A stretch of 64,000 bases of DNA, from the NCBI RefSeq assembly GCF_000244955.1, contig NZ_CM001439.1, forward strand, positions 4,521,234 through 4,585,233, read 5' to 3'. A program made the position numbers and the translations under genes. Under the pieces are notes generated by a model. The model had not been told where the DNA came from, did not search any database, and saw only the letters and a program-made list of their open reading frames with translations. Of the stretch, positions 53,954 to 62,193 are shown in pieces. Every line of letters starts with the position of its first letter. Within the stretch, counting starts at the first letter, position 1. Source of the DNA: Saccharomonospora marina XMU15. GTDB taxonomy: Bacteria; Actinomycetota; Actinomycetes; Mycobacteriales; Pseudonocardiaceae.

Positions 53954-54967
53954 TCACCTGCCGATCACCGCGATCCCGTCGGGGTCCAGCGCGAGGTGAA
54001 CGCGGTCGCCGGGATGGATGTCGTCCGTCATCGACGCGACGGCGTCCACCCGGCCCGTTCCGGTTTCGGGCCGCACGGACAGCCGCACATGATCGCGCCG
54101 GTGCACCTTCGCCAACACCTCGGCGCGCTGCCCTTCGGAAGCCACCCGCACGGCGTTGGGCCGAAGGCCCAGTGTCAGCGAACCCGACGGCGCCCAGGGC
54201 AGCGGGCACTCGCCGAGCGCGCACCGGAGCACACCGTCGGTCACCTGCCCTGCCAGTACCGTGCTGACGCCGAGGAACCGCGCCACGCGTTCGTCCACCG
54301 GCCGCCGCCACACGTCCAGCAGATCGCCCACCTGCCGGATCTCGCCCGCGTCCAGCACGGCGAGCCGGTCGGCGAGGGTGAAGGCCTCCTCCTGGTCGTG
54401 CGTGACCAGCAGCGTGGTGATCTTGGCGCGGCGCAACACCTCGGCGAGGTCGATCGCCAACTGCTCCCGCAGTTCCCTGTCCAGCCCGGACAGCGGCTCG
54501 TCGAGCAGCAGCAGCCGTGGCCGGGGCGCCAGCGCCCTCGCCAGCGCGACCCGCTGCGCCTCGCCTCCGGACAGCTCGCCCACCGCGCGCCGCTCGTAAC
54601 CGGACAACCCCACCAGCTCCAGCAGTTCGCTCACCCGTTCCGCCTGCTCAGCGGGGCTCGCGCCGCGCATCCGCAGCCCGAAGGCGACATTGCCCGCGAC
54701 GTCGCGGTGCCGGAACAGCTGGCCGTCCTGAAAGACCAGCCCGAAGTTGCGGCGATGCACCGGTACCCGCGACAGGTCGGCGTCGTCCCAGCGCACGTCG
54801 CCGGTGGCCGAGGGTTCCAGTCCGGTGATGGCCCGCAGCAGCGTCGACTTGCCCGATCCCGACGGCCCGAGCAGGGCAAGCACCTCGCCGTCCGCGATCT
54901 CGAGGTCGGCCTGCCGCACCGCGACGAAACCGCCGTAACGCACCGTCAACCCCGACACGGTGAGCAT
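53954..54967 (-). CDS. ABC importer ATPase of the thiamine transport operon
   Basis: A 337-aa ATPase starting at ATG 54967. Walker A G-P-S-G-S-G-K-S-T near residue 36, V-F-Q-D-G-Q-L Q loop, signature L-S-G-G-E-A-Q-R near 133, Walker B L-L-L-L-D-E-P-L-S-G-L-D near 153, switch V-T-H-D-Q-E-E. The C-terminal 110 residues form a TOBE-like domain, so it is longer than enterobacterial ThiQ and resembles PotA/FbpC-type ATPases. The ATG shares one base with the stop of the permease gene. The upstream TPP riboswitch identifies thiamine, or a precursor, as the substrate. Confidence 0.9.
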   Translation of the reverse strand: MLTVSGLTVRYGGFVAVRQADLEIADGEVLALLGPSGSGKSTLLRAITGLEPSATGDVRWDDADLSRVPVHRRNFGLVFQDGQLFRHRDVAGNVAFGLRMRGASPAEQAERVSELLELVGLSGYERRAVGELSGGEAQRVALARALAPRPRLLLLDEPLSGLDRELREQLAIDLAEVLRRAKITTLLVTHDQEEAFTLADRLAVLDAGEIRQVGDLLDVWRRPVDERVARFLGVSTVLAGQVTDGVLRCALGECPLPWAPSGSLTLGLRPNAVRVASEGQRAEVLAKVHRRDHVRLSVRPETGTGRVDAVASMTDDIHPGDRVHLALDPDGIAVIGR

Positions 54968-56583
54968 CAGAACTCCCCCACCCGCGCCTGCGGCGAGCGC
55001 AGCCGATCGATGACCGCCGCCACCGCGAAGGTGACAACCATCAGCAGCGCGCACGCCGCGTACGCCAACTGGCTGTTCAGCTCCCCGGGCTTGCTCACCA
55101 GGCCTGCGATCGCCACCGGCAGGGTCGGCGCCTCCGGCCTGGCGAGGAAGCTGGTGGCGCCGAACTCGCCGAGCGCCACCACGTAGCCGAAGGCCGCCGC
55201 CGCCGCGAGAGAGCGGCCGACCAGCGGCAGATCCACCTCCCGCCACACCCGGGCGGGCCGCGCCCCAAGCGTGGCGGCGGCCTGACGCAGCCGCTCGTCC
55301 ACCGACCTCAGCACGGGCAGCACCATCCGCACCACGAGCGGGATGATGACGAGAGCCTGGGCGAACGGAACCAGCAGCGGCGAGGTGCGCAGATCCCAGG
55401 GCAGGTCACCGAGTGTCACCAGATAGCCGAACCCGACCGTCACGGCGGACACACCGAGCGGCAGCATCAACGCCGCATCCATCAGATCGCCGCCGAGGCG
55501 TGCCGCACGCTGCCTCGAACGTCGAAACGACACCAGCGTCACCGCCGCGACCACACCGACAAGCATCGCGAAGACCGTGGCGTCGAAGGCCGTGCGCAGC
55601 GAGTTCATCGCCGCCTCCCAGCCCGTCACGCTGAGCACCCCGCCCTCGCCCGCGCCGGAGAGCGCGCGGTACCCCGCCAGACTCCAACCGTCCCGGCCGG
55701 AAACCGAGCGTACGAGCAGTGCGCCGATCGGCACGGCCAGCAGTGCGATCACACCGAAGGCCGCGCCGACGACCCACAACTCACCCCGTTGCGGCGCCTG
55801 CGCCGACCTGGCGCGACCACCCAGAACGGCCGCCTTCTCCCCGCGCCGGCGAGCCACCGCACCGATCGTCAACGCGGCGACGACCGCGGCGAGCTGCACC
55901 AGCGAGAGAGCGGCCGCACCGGACAGGTCGAGCAGTTCCACAGTGCGCAGGTAGATCTCGGTCTCCAGCGTGCGCAACCGCGAGCCACCGAGCAGCAGCA
56001 CGACCCCGAAGCTGGTGGCGCAGAACAGGAACACCACGGCCGCCGCCGACGCGATCGCCGGTGCCAGCGCGGGCAGCGTCACCGATCGAAACGCCTGCCA
56101 CGGCGAGGCGCCAAGTGCCCGCGCCGCGTCCTCCCCCCTGCGGTCGAGCTGTCCCCACAGCCCGCCGACGGTCCGCGCGACCACCGCGACGTTGAAGAAC
56201 GCGTTGGCCAGCACGATCGTCACCACCCCGCCACCGGGCCACAGCGTGCGAAACGCCAGCCCGACCACCACGGTCGGCAGCACGAACGGCACCAGCACGA
56301 ACGTGCGGACGGCGGCGACACCGGGCAGGCGCACCCGGGCGATCAGGTACGCGACCGGGAGCCCGGCAACGACCGCGACCGCGGTGGCGGCCGCCGCCTG
56401 CCCGACCGTGAAGGCCGCCAACTCCCAGGTCTGCGCCTGCGCCAGCGTGGTGATCACGGCACCGTCGCTGAAACCCAGCCGCAGGATCGCCACGACCGGC
56501 CAGGCGAAGAACACCGCGAGGAAGGCGATCGGCAGTGCGGCCGACAGCGTGCCCGCCGCTACGCTCCCAGCAGCTCGCGCCAT
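54967..56583 (-). CDS. thiP: Thiamine ABC transporter permease, fused two-domain type
   Basis: A 538-aa permease made of two homologous halves with about 12 TM helices, as in ThiP and FbpB. Each half carries an EAA loop: E-D-A-A-R-A-L-G-A-S-P near residue 155 and R-Q-A-A-A-T-L-G-A-R-P near 430. Its length equals that of E. coli ThiP. The start overlaps the 3' end of the binding-protein gene by 25 bp. It is in one operon with thiB and the ATPase under the TPP riboswitch. Confidence 0.9.
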   Translation of the reverse strand: MARAAGSVAAGTLSAALPIAFLAVFFAWPVVAILRLGFSDGAVITTLAQAQTWELAAFTVGQAAAATAVAVVAGLPVAYLIARVRLPGVAAVRTFVLVPFVLPTVVVGLAFRTLWPGGGVVTIVLANAFFNVAVVARTVGGLWGQLDRRGEDAARALGASPWQAFRSVTLPALAPAIASAAAVVFLFCATSFGVVLLLGGSRLRTLETEIYLRTVELLDLSGAAALSLVQLAAVVAALTIGAVARRRGEKAAVLGGRARSAQAPQRGELWVVGAAFGVIALLAVPIGALLVRSVSGRDGWSLAGYRALSGAGEGGVLSVTGWEAAMNSLRTAFDATVFAMLVGVVAAVTLVSFRRSRQRAARLGGDLMDAALMLPLGVSAVTVGFGYLVTLGDLPWDLRTSPLLVPFAQALVIIPLVVRMVLPVLRSVDERLRQAAATLGARPARVWREVDLPLVGRSLAAAAAFGYVVALGEFGATSFLARPEAPTLPVAIAGLVSKPGELNSQLAYAACALLMVVTFAVAAVIDRLRSPQARVGEF

Positions 56584-57608
56584 TGCTTGATCCAGCGTTC
56601 GCGCTCGGTACGCACCTGTTCACCCGGCAACGAGGCGGGCTCGGTGGGCAGCGGAGCCACCTTCTCCCAGCCGGAAGGCAGCGCCACCCCCTGCCGCGCG
56701 GGGTAGACGTACATGTTCTCGGCCACGGTGGACTGGAACTGTTGCGACAGCAGGAAGTCCACGACCTGGCCCGCCTTCTGCGGCCGCTGCGTACCCGCGA
56801 GCACGCCCGCGTATTCCACCTGCCGGTAGCAGGTGTCCAGCAGCGCCTCGGTGCGTGGCTTGCCCTCGGCGTCGACCTCGGCGGCGGGAGAGGAGGCGTA
56901 CGACACCACGATCGGGCGCGGCCCCTTGCCGGAAGAACCGGAGAACTCCTGGGTGTAGGCCTGGGTCCAGCCGCTGACCACCTGCACCCCGTTGTCGGCC
57001 AGCCTGCGCCAGTAGTCGGTCCACCCCGGCTCGCCGAACTCGGCGACGGTGGCGAGCAGGAACGCCAGCCCCGGCGACGAGGTGGCGGGGTTTTGCACCA
57101 CGGAAAGGCCGCGGTACTGCGGCTGGGTGAGGTCGTCGAGTGTCCGCGGCAGCGGCAGGTCACGCTCGGCGAACCACTGGGTGTCGACGTTCACGCAGAC
57201 GTCGCCGACGTCCACCGCCGACAGCCGGTGTTGCCGGTCGATAGCGTAACGCTGCGGGCCACGGTCGGCCTCCGGGCTGGTGTAGGGCTCGAACACGCCC
57301 TCGGCCAGAGCCCGTGAGGCGAACGTCGAGTCCACGCCGTACGCGACGTCACCGATAGGGTTGGCCTTGGTGAGGACCAGTTTGTTGGTGAGCTCACCCG
57401 CATCGCCCTCCTTGAGCACCCGCACCTTGATGCCCGCGCGCTGCTCGAAAGCGGCGAGCACGTCCTTCGGGACGGCCCAAGAGTCGTGGGTGACCAGCGT
57501 GACCGTGACCGGGCCCTGCTCCTGCTCCCCGGAGCCGCCCACCAGCGTGCAGCCTGCGCTGAGCAACACCACCGCGACGAGCGCGGCGATCAGTCGCAGG
57601 TGTCTCAT
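56559..57608 (-). CDS. thiB: Thiamine ABC transporter substrate-binding lipoprotein
   Basis: A 349-aa lipoprotein with lipobox S-A-G-C (Cys 20). After a short linker the family start is V-T-L-V-T-H-D-S-W-A-V, then L-K-E-G-D-A-G-E-L-T-N-K-L and D-V-A-Y-G-V-D-S-T, typical of TbpA/ThiB thiamine-binding proteins. The ATG at 57608 is chosen because it gives the signal peptide; upstream of it the frame is only the untranslated leader with riboswitch and hairpin. First gene of the thiamine importer operon. Confidence 0.93.
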   Translation of the reverse strand: MRHLRLIAALVAVVLLSAGCTLVGGSGEQEQGPVTVTLVTHDSWAVPKDVLAAFEQRAGIKVRVLKEGDAGELTNKLVLTKANPIGDVAYGVDSTFASRALAEGVFEPYTSPEADRGPQRYAIDRQHRLSAVDVGDVCVNVDTQWFAERDLPLPRTLDDLTQPQYRGLSVVQNPATSSPGLAFLLATVAEFGEPGWTDYWRRLADNGVQVVSGWTQAYTQEFSGSSGKGPRPIVVSYASSPAAEVDAEGKPRTEALLDTCYRQVEYAGVLAGTQRPQKAGQVVDFLLSQQFQSTVAENMYVYPARQGVALPSGWEKVAPLPTEPASLPGEQVRTERERWIKQWRELLGA

Positions 57609-57637
57609 GCGGCCTCCGGCAGCTTGCGGGACACCCT

Positions 57638-57672
57638 CCCCTGCTGTGGCCCACAAACCTGCCACAGCGGGG
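57638..57672 (-). terminator. Leader hairpin, probable expression platform of the TPP riboswitch
   Basis: In the leftward leader, CCCCGCTGTGGC and GCCACAGC-A-GGGG form a 12-bp stem with one bulged A and a 10-nt loop (57638-57650 with 57661-57672). It lies between the TPP aptamer and the thiB start, 30 bp before the ATG, where a terminator or translation-blocking stem would be expected. It has no U-tract. Confidence 0.6.
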
Positions 57673-57761
57673 GCCCACCCCGGTCGGCCCGCACGAGCAG
57701 GGCGTCGCAAGCTCCGCGATTGTCCACTCATGCGGCCTCCTTGTCGCCGCGGCAAGGATGG

Positions 57762-57856
57762 CGCGAGCCTTCCTTCGCCGGCATGATCCGGATCAGGTGC
57801 GAACGGTCGTGGGGCTCAGCCCACCTCTCAGCCCGGCTACGCCGGACTCCCGTGGC
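57762..57856 (-). promoter_or_regulatory. TPP (thiamine pyrophosphate) riboswitch
   Basis: The leftward strand carries all conserved blocks of the THI element: CACGGGAGTCC (57844-57854), GGCTGAGAGGT (57823-57833), ACCTGATCCGGATCATGCC within 57776-57798, and GGCGAAGGAAGG closing the aptamer at 57768-57780. The helix pairs GCC-GGC are intact. It binds TPP and represses the downstream thiamine importer when the vitamin is plentiful. Confidence 0.96.
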
Positions 57857-57895
57857 AGAGGTGCAGCGTACTCGCCCGCACAGCACCATGGACGC

Positions 57896-58186
57896 ATGGC
57901 AGACGTACTGAGCGAAGAACGCATCGACGAAGCACTGACGCACCTTCCGCAATGGCGGCGTGACGGCGACGCCATCGAGCGGTCGGTGGAACTGGCCAAC
58001 TTCCCGCAGGCGATCCAGGTGGTGAACCGGGTCGCGGAGATCGCGGAAAGTGTCAACCACCATCCCGACATCGATATCCGCTGGCGGACCGTGAGGTTCC
58101 GGCTCAGCACACACTCCGAAGGCGGTATCACCGAAAAGGACGTGACTCTCGCCGAGGAGATCGACGAGGTGATCGACTCGGTGTGA
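57896..58186 (+). CDS. Pterin-4-alpha-carbinolamine dehydratase-like protein
   Basis: A 96-aa protein with the PCD fold: L-P-Q-W-R-R-D-G-D-A-I-E near residue 17 and the active-site signature E-S-V-N-H-H-P-D-I near 51 with the His pair and a later W. The family recycles pterin cofactors or serves as a dimerisation cofactor; actinobacteria carry it without obvious aromatic hydroxylases. It is divergent from the TPP riboswitch leader, with only 40 bp between. Confidence 0.92.
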   Translation: MADVLSEERIDEALTHLPQWRRDGDAIERSVELANFPQAIQVVNRVAEIAESVNHHPDIDIRWRTVRFRLSTHSEGGITEKDVTLAEEIDEVIDSV

Positions 58187-58265
58187 TCTCGGGCATCCTG
58201 GGCAACTCCTGACGTGGCAACGGACGTGGTTGTGGGTAGCCGATCCGTGTCGAAGGGAGTGCGCG

Positions 58266-58544
58266 ATGAACCGTTCCGTGCGGCGTTTCCCGTCCGCCTC
58301 GGCGCTCGGGCTACTGATCATGATGTTGCTCGGCGCCGGGGTGCTGCCCGCGGCCGCCGCGACGAAGGACACCCAGGAGCAGGCGGCCGGCCCGGCCTCG
58401 GACGGGATCGTTCAGGCGCTCGTCGTGGGTAGCACCGCGTTCGCGATGATCATCGCGGTCGCGGGAGGCGTGCTGTTCTACACGGCCAAGGGCAGGCGGC
58501 GACCCGGCGACCCGGCGACGGACTCGCCGACGACCCACCCATAA
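58266..58544 (+). CDS. Small exported or membrane-anchored protein
   Basis: A 92-aa protein with an N-terminal signal peptide (M-N-R-S-V-R-R, hydrophobic core, A-A-A-A-T) and a second hydrophobic helix near residues 48-70 followed by a basic stop-transfer (K-G-R-R-R-P). A mature protein of about 60 residues anchored once in the membrane is predicted. AGGGAG lies 7 bases upstream of the ATG. No family is recognised. A 21-bp repeat array starts 8 bp after its stop. Confidence 0.7.
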   Translation: MNRSVRRFPSASALGLLIMMLLGAGVLPAAAATKDTQEQAAGPASDGIVQALVVGSTAFAMIIAVAGGVLFYTAKGRRRPGDPATDSPTTHP

Positions 58545-58551
58545 CCACCAC

Positions 58552-58719
58552 CGCGAGTCCCCCGCTCTCGCCCGCGAGTCCCGCGCTGCGGCGCGCGAGT
58601 CCCGCGTTCCCGTACGCGAGTCCTGCGCTCTCGCCCGCGAGTCCCGCGCTGCGGCGCGCGAGTCCCGCGTTCCCGTACGCGAGTCCTGCGCTGCGGCGCG
58701 CGAGTCCCGCATTGCCGAC
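58552..58719. repeat. Eight tandem 21-bp repeats with 63-bp higher-order period
   Basis: Eight head-to-tail 21-bp units, each beginning CGCGAGTC at 58552, 58573, 58594, 58615, 58636, 58657, 58678 and 58699. The unit ends cycle in threes (CTCTCGCC, CTGCGGCG, TTCCCGTA, then the same again), which gives a 63-bp period. The array fills the gap between two convergent genes. The first unit differs from the reverse complement of a unit at 35503-35544 at 2 of 21 positions. Confidence 0.95.
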
Positions 58720-58724
58720 ACCGG

Positions 58725-59330
58725 TCAGTCCGGTGCGCGCAGCACCCGGCCTGCCACCCACGCGATGTCCTGCGCCGTGCGATCCGGGGTGTCGGAGGGC
58801 TGCATGACATGGCTGAGCACCACCCGTACCACCACGTCGATCACGACGCCGCGTTGGTGCTCGTCGAAGGGCAACTCGAACCGCGTCAGCCGCTCGGTCA
58901 GCACGGCCCTCGCCGTGGAGAGCAGCGAACCCGCGTGGGTGGTGAGCAGTGGAAGCAGGTCGGTGCCCGCGGCATGGGTGGCCGACACGATCGCGTGCAA
59001 CAGCACGTTATCCTCGGCCAGTTCGAGCACGGCGCGAGCTGCCGACCGGATCGCTGCCATGAGGTCACCCGGGTGCTCGTCGAACGCTCGCTCCACCGCG
59101 TCGAGGAAGCGGCCCAACTCGTCGAGCACCATCGCCTCCGCCAGTGCTGACTTGGAGCCCACCTCGTTGTAGACCGTCTGCCTGCTGACCCCGACCGCCT
59201 CCGCCAGCCGCCCCATGGTCACGCTCGACCACCCGTCGCGCGCGGTCAACTCGATCGCCGCCGAGATGATCCGCTGCCGGGTATGGCCGCTGCCGGAACC
59301 CGTCGCCACGGCCTGTGTCATGACCGCCAT
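58725..59330 (-). CDS. TetR-family transcriptional regulator
   Basis: A 201-aa repressor with an N-terminal helix-turn-helix (I-I-S-A-A-I-E-L-T-A-R-D-G, then L-A-E-A-V-G-V-S-R-Q-T-V-Y-N-E-V-G-S-K) and an all-helical ligand domain. It is the last gene of the alkane hydroxylase operon, 1 bp after the reductase stop. Related regulators (AlkX type) sit in the same place in other actinobacteria and respond to fatty acids. An inverted repeat in the alkB promoter is a candidate operator. Confidence 0.92.
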   Translation of the reverse strand: MAVMTQAVATGSGSGHTRQRIISAAIELTARDGWSSVTMGRLAEAVGVSRQTVYNEVGSKSALAEAMVLDELGRFLDAVERAFDEHPGDLMAAIRSAARAVLELAEDNVLLHAIVSATHAAGTDLLPLLTTHAGSLLSTARAVLTERLTRFELPFDEHQRGVVIDVVVRVVLSHVMQPSDTPDRTAQDIAWVAGRVLRAPD

Positions 59331-59331
59331 C

Positions 59332-60552
59332 CTAGGCAGGCGTCGCCGCCTCCTCCGCGAGCGCCGACGCCTCCGCCCAGCCGGCCCGCTGCATGATCAA
59401 CTTGCGGAAGGTGTGCACCTGCCTGCGCCGTTCCACCGTCAGCGCGCCGACCAACCGGTCACCCCGCCGGTACAGTGCCGTGAACCCGGGTCCGGACGCG
59501 CCCACGACGGCGACCTCGTCGGCGTGCGGGGTACCCGCGAACTGGATCCGACGGCCGTACCAGTCCGACCAGAAGTACGGCACCGACATCCCACCGGCCG
59601 GGGAGCGCGCGCCGACCGCTGCGCTGCCCGCGGCCGCGCCCTGTTCGGTCGCGTTCATCCAGTGCTCCGTGCGCATCAGCTCGCCGTGGAAAACGGCATT
59701 CGGGACGTGCGCGACGTCCCCCGCCGCGTACACCCCCGAGGCGCCCTCGGCCGACAGCGTGGCGGTACAGACTATGCCGCCGTCACGGGGGTGCAGCGAG
59801 ACTCCGCTGCCCGCCAGCCATCCCGTCGCCGGGGCCACACCGGTGCCCAGTACGACGAGTTCGGCGGGAAGCACCGTCCCGCAGGACAGCCGTACGCCGC
59901 TGACCCGGCCGTGCCGGGACTCCACCTCGCTGACCCGGGTGTTCAACCGCAGGTCGGTACCCGCCTCACGGTGCAGCTCAGCGCAGACGGCGCCGACCTC
60001 GGGACCCACCGACCGGGTGAGCGGCAGTTCGTCGGCCTCGACGACCGTGACCGGCAGCCCTCGCTTGCGCGCGGCGGAAGCGACCTCGGAGCCGATGAAA
60101 CCGGCCCCGATGACCACGGTGCGGGCACCGGCGTCCAGCGCGGCACGCACCGCCAACGCGTCCTCGACGGTGCGCAGCTGGTGCACGCCCTCAACCCGGT
60201 GCGCACCCGGCAGTGGCCGCGGCGCCGCGCCGGTGGCGATCACCAGTGCGTCGTACGGCACCGGCTCACCCGCCACGGCGACCTCCTTGGCCGTGGTGTC
60301 CAACGCGTCCGCCTGCGCGCCGAGCATCAGCTCGACGCCCAACTCCTCGCGCAGTTCCCGCTCACCGCGCAGCGGACGGGGCCGCACCGGACCCGCCGCT
60401 TCGAGGAAGCTCTTCGAAAGCGACGGGCGATCGTAGGGCAGGTGATCCTCTGCGCCCACAAGGGTGATACGCCCGCTGTAGCCACCGCGGCGAGCCGCCT
60501 CGACCGCGCGCAGCCCCGCAACGGAGGCGCCCACCACCACGAGCCGTTCCAT
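59332..60552 (-). CDS. NAD(P)/FAD-dependent ferredoxin or rubredoxin reductase
   Basis: A 406-aa flavoprotein. FAD-binding dinucleotide fold V-V-V-G-A-S-V-A-G-L-R-A near residue 4 (third Gly of G-x-G-x-x-G present, second replaced by Ser), NAD-binding fold V-V-I-G-A-G-F-I-G-S-E near 146, and the second FAD motif G-V-Y-A-A-G-D-V-A near 270. It belongs to the class of rubredoxin and P450-ferredoxin reductases with a C-terminal dimer-like domain. Its neighbours offer two possible acceptors: the rubredoxin fused to AlkB and the small ferredoxin encoded 5 bp upstream. Confidence 0.92.
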   Translation of the reverse strand: MERLVVVGASVAGLRAVEAARRGGYSGRITLVGAEDHLPYDRPSLSKSFLEAAGPVRPRPLRGERELREELGVELMLGAQADALDTTAKEVAVAGEPVPYDALVIATGAAPRPLPGAHRVEGVHQLRTVEDALAVRAALDAGARTVVIGAGFIGSEVASAARKRGLPVTVVEADELPLTRSVGPEVGAVCAELHREAGTDLRLNTRVSEVESRHGRVSGVRLSCGTVLPAELVVLGTGVAPATGWLAGSGVSLHPRDGGIVCTATLSAEGASGVYAAGDVAHVPNAVFHGELMRTEHWMNATEQGAAAGSAAVGARSPAGGMSVPYFWSDWYGRRIQFAGTPHADEVAVVGASGPGFTALYRRGDRLVGALTVERRRQVHTFRKLIMQRAGWAEASALAEEAATPA

Positions 60553-60557
60553 GACGA

Positions 60558-60749
60558 TCAGTCCCGCAGCCTCAGCGCCAGCATCGGACAGGCGTCGACG
60601 GCGGCCGTGAGGTGTTCCCGATGTTCCTCGGCCGGATTCTCATCCAGCACGCGCACGCTGCCGTCGTCGGCGACCTCGAAGAAGTCCGGCGCCATCGCCT
60701 CGCACATGCCCAGCCCTTCACACTTGCCGCGATCGACCTCGATCCGCAT
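60558..60749 (-). CDS. Small [3Fe-4S] ferredoxin of the P450-associated type
   Basis: A 63-aa ferredoxin starting at ATG 60749. Only three cysteines: Cys10, Cys16 and Cys54 (C-x5-C, then C-P near the end), which fits a [3Fe-4S] cluster; the residue where a fourth Cys would stand is Gly or Ala. Such ferredoxins usually feed cytochromes P450, and none is in the window. Its start codon overlaps the alkB stop, so it is translated together with the alkane hydroxylase. Confidence 0.93.
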   Translation of the reverse strand: MRIEVDRGKCEGLGMCEAMAPDFFEVADDGSVRVLDENPAEEHREHLTAAVDACPMLALRLRD

Positions 60750-62185
60750 CACGCCTGCCCCCTTGCCAGCGCGGGGAGCGCGACGAAATCGACCTTTTCC
60801 CGCACACCGCAGTCGGGGCAGCACCAGCTGTCCGGCACGGCCGACCACGGCGTTCCCGCGGGGAAGCCTTCCCTGGGATCGCCGACCGCCTCGTCGTACA
60901 CGTAGCCGCAGCCGGGACACCGTGCCGCGCCCGAGGAGACCGGTGCCGCCGACACACTCTCCGCGCGCCCGGTGGCCCGCCGCTCGGCATCCCTTGTGGG
61001 TACCGGGTACCTGGCCAGCACTTTCTCCCTGCGTCGAGGGTCGATGTTGGCGCGCGAGATGTCGCCGTCGAAGTGCGCGAGAACCTTCGGATCCATCACT
61101 CGGCGCCACAGCGGCGGCAGCAGCGCCAGCACGATCATCCCGGCGTAGCCGGTGGGCAGCACCGGGGATTCGGCGAAGTCACGCAGTGTCTGGTAGCGGC
61201 GGGTGGGGTTGGCGTGGTGATCACTGTGCCGCTGCAGGTGGTAGAGCAGCACGTTGGTGGCGACGTTGTTGGAGTTCCAGCTGTGGCTGGGATCGACCCG
61301 CTCGTAACGCCGCCTTCCTTCGGGGCCGACCTGCTGCCGCAGCATGCCGTAGTGCTCCAGGTAGTTCACGACCTCAAGCAGGGACAGGCCGACGATCGCC
61401 TGGATCAGCAGGTAGGGCAGGATGCCGACGCCGAGCCACGCGATCATCGCCCCCCACAGCACGGCCGTCATCGCCCACGCGTTGAGCACGTCGTTGCCGA
61501 TGCGGAACGGGTGCTGGCCACGACGGGCATAGCGGCGCTTCTCCAGCCGCCATGCGCTCTTCAGCGAACCGCCGACGGTGCGTGGCCAGAACCGGTAGAA
61601 GCTCTCGCCCAACCTGCTGCTCGCCGGGTCCTCCGGTGTCGCGACCCGCACGTGGTGACCGCGGTTGTGCTCGATGTAGAAGTGGCCGTAGCCGCTCTGC
61701 GCGAGCGCGATCTTGGACAGCCAGCGCTCGTGGCTCTCCTTCTTGTGCCCCAGTTCGTGCGCGGTGTTGATACCGATGCCGCCGATGCAGCCGATGGAGA
61801 TCGCCAGCCCGAGCTTGTCGACCACACCGAGGTCGCCGCGGGCTATCAGCCAGAAAGCCATCGCGAAGCCCGCGTACTGGACGGGCAGGAACAGGTAGGT
61901 GATCCAGCGGTAGTACTTGTCCCGTTCGAGCGCCTCGATCATGTCGTCGGGCGGGTTGGACTTGTCCAGCCCGGTGACCAGGTCGATGACGGGGACGACC
62001 ACCAGGATCACGATGGGACCGATCCAGAACCACACTCCCCAGCCGGTGACGGAGTGCATTCCCAGTGCCACGAAGGCCAGAGACGGCACCACCAGGCCGA
62101 TCAGCCACAGGTAGCGCTTCCTGTCCTTCCACCGCTGCGTCGATCCCGGCAGGATCGTGCCGGTGTCACCGCTGACACTGACCAT
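60749..62185 (-). CDS. alkB: Alkane 1-monooxygenase AlkB fused to rubredoxin
   Basis: A 478-aa fusion. Residues 1-400 are integral-membrane AlkB with about six TM helices and the di-iron His boxes: H-E-L-G-H at 143-147, E-H-N-R-G-H-H at 172-178, L-Q-R-H-S-D-H-H at 317-324, plus N-Y-L-E-H-Y-G at 274-280. After a linker of about 20 residues comes rubredoxin with C-P-G-C-G-Y-V-Y at 423-430 and C-P-D-C-G at 456-460. Like the AlkW-type fusions of other actinobacteria it hydroxylates terminal carbons of alkanes using its own electron carrier. It heads the leftward operon. TAGGAGG is 7 bases before the ATG and sits in a hairpin. Confidence 0.97.
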   Translation of the reverse strand: MVSVSGDTGTILPGSTQRWKDRKRYLWLIGLVVPSLAFVALGMHSVTGWGVWFWIGPIVILVVVPVIDLVTGLDKSNPPDDMIEALERDKYYRWITYLFLPVQYAGFAMAFWLIARGDLGVVDKLGLAISIGCIGGIGINTAHELGHKKESHERWLSKIALAQSGYGHFYIEHNRGHHVRVATPEDPASSRLGESFYRFWPRTVGGSLKSAWRLEKRRYARRGQHPFRIGNDVLNAWAMTAVLWGAMIAWLGVGILPYLLIQAIVGLSLLEVVNYLEHYGMLRQQVGPEGRRRYERVDPSHSWNSNNVATNVLLYHLQRHSDHHANPTRRYQTLRDFAESPVLPTGYAGMIVLALLPPLWRRVMDPKVLAHFDGDISRANIDPRRREKVLARYPVPTRDAERRATGRAESVSAAPVSSGAARCPGCGYVYDEAVGDPREGFPAGTPWSAVPDSWCCPDCGVREKVDFVALPALARGQA

Positions 62186-62193
62186 GGCCTGAC

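Noticed and set aside
59215-61485. A 756-codon open frame antisense to tetR, reductase, ferredoxin and alkB
   Set aside because: It crosses four genes with clear families on the other strand; its translation is Arg/Pro-rich with no pattern.
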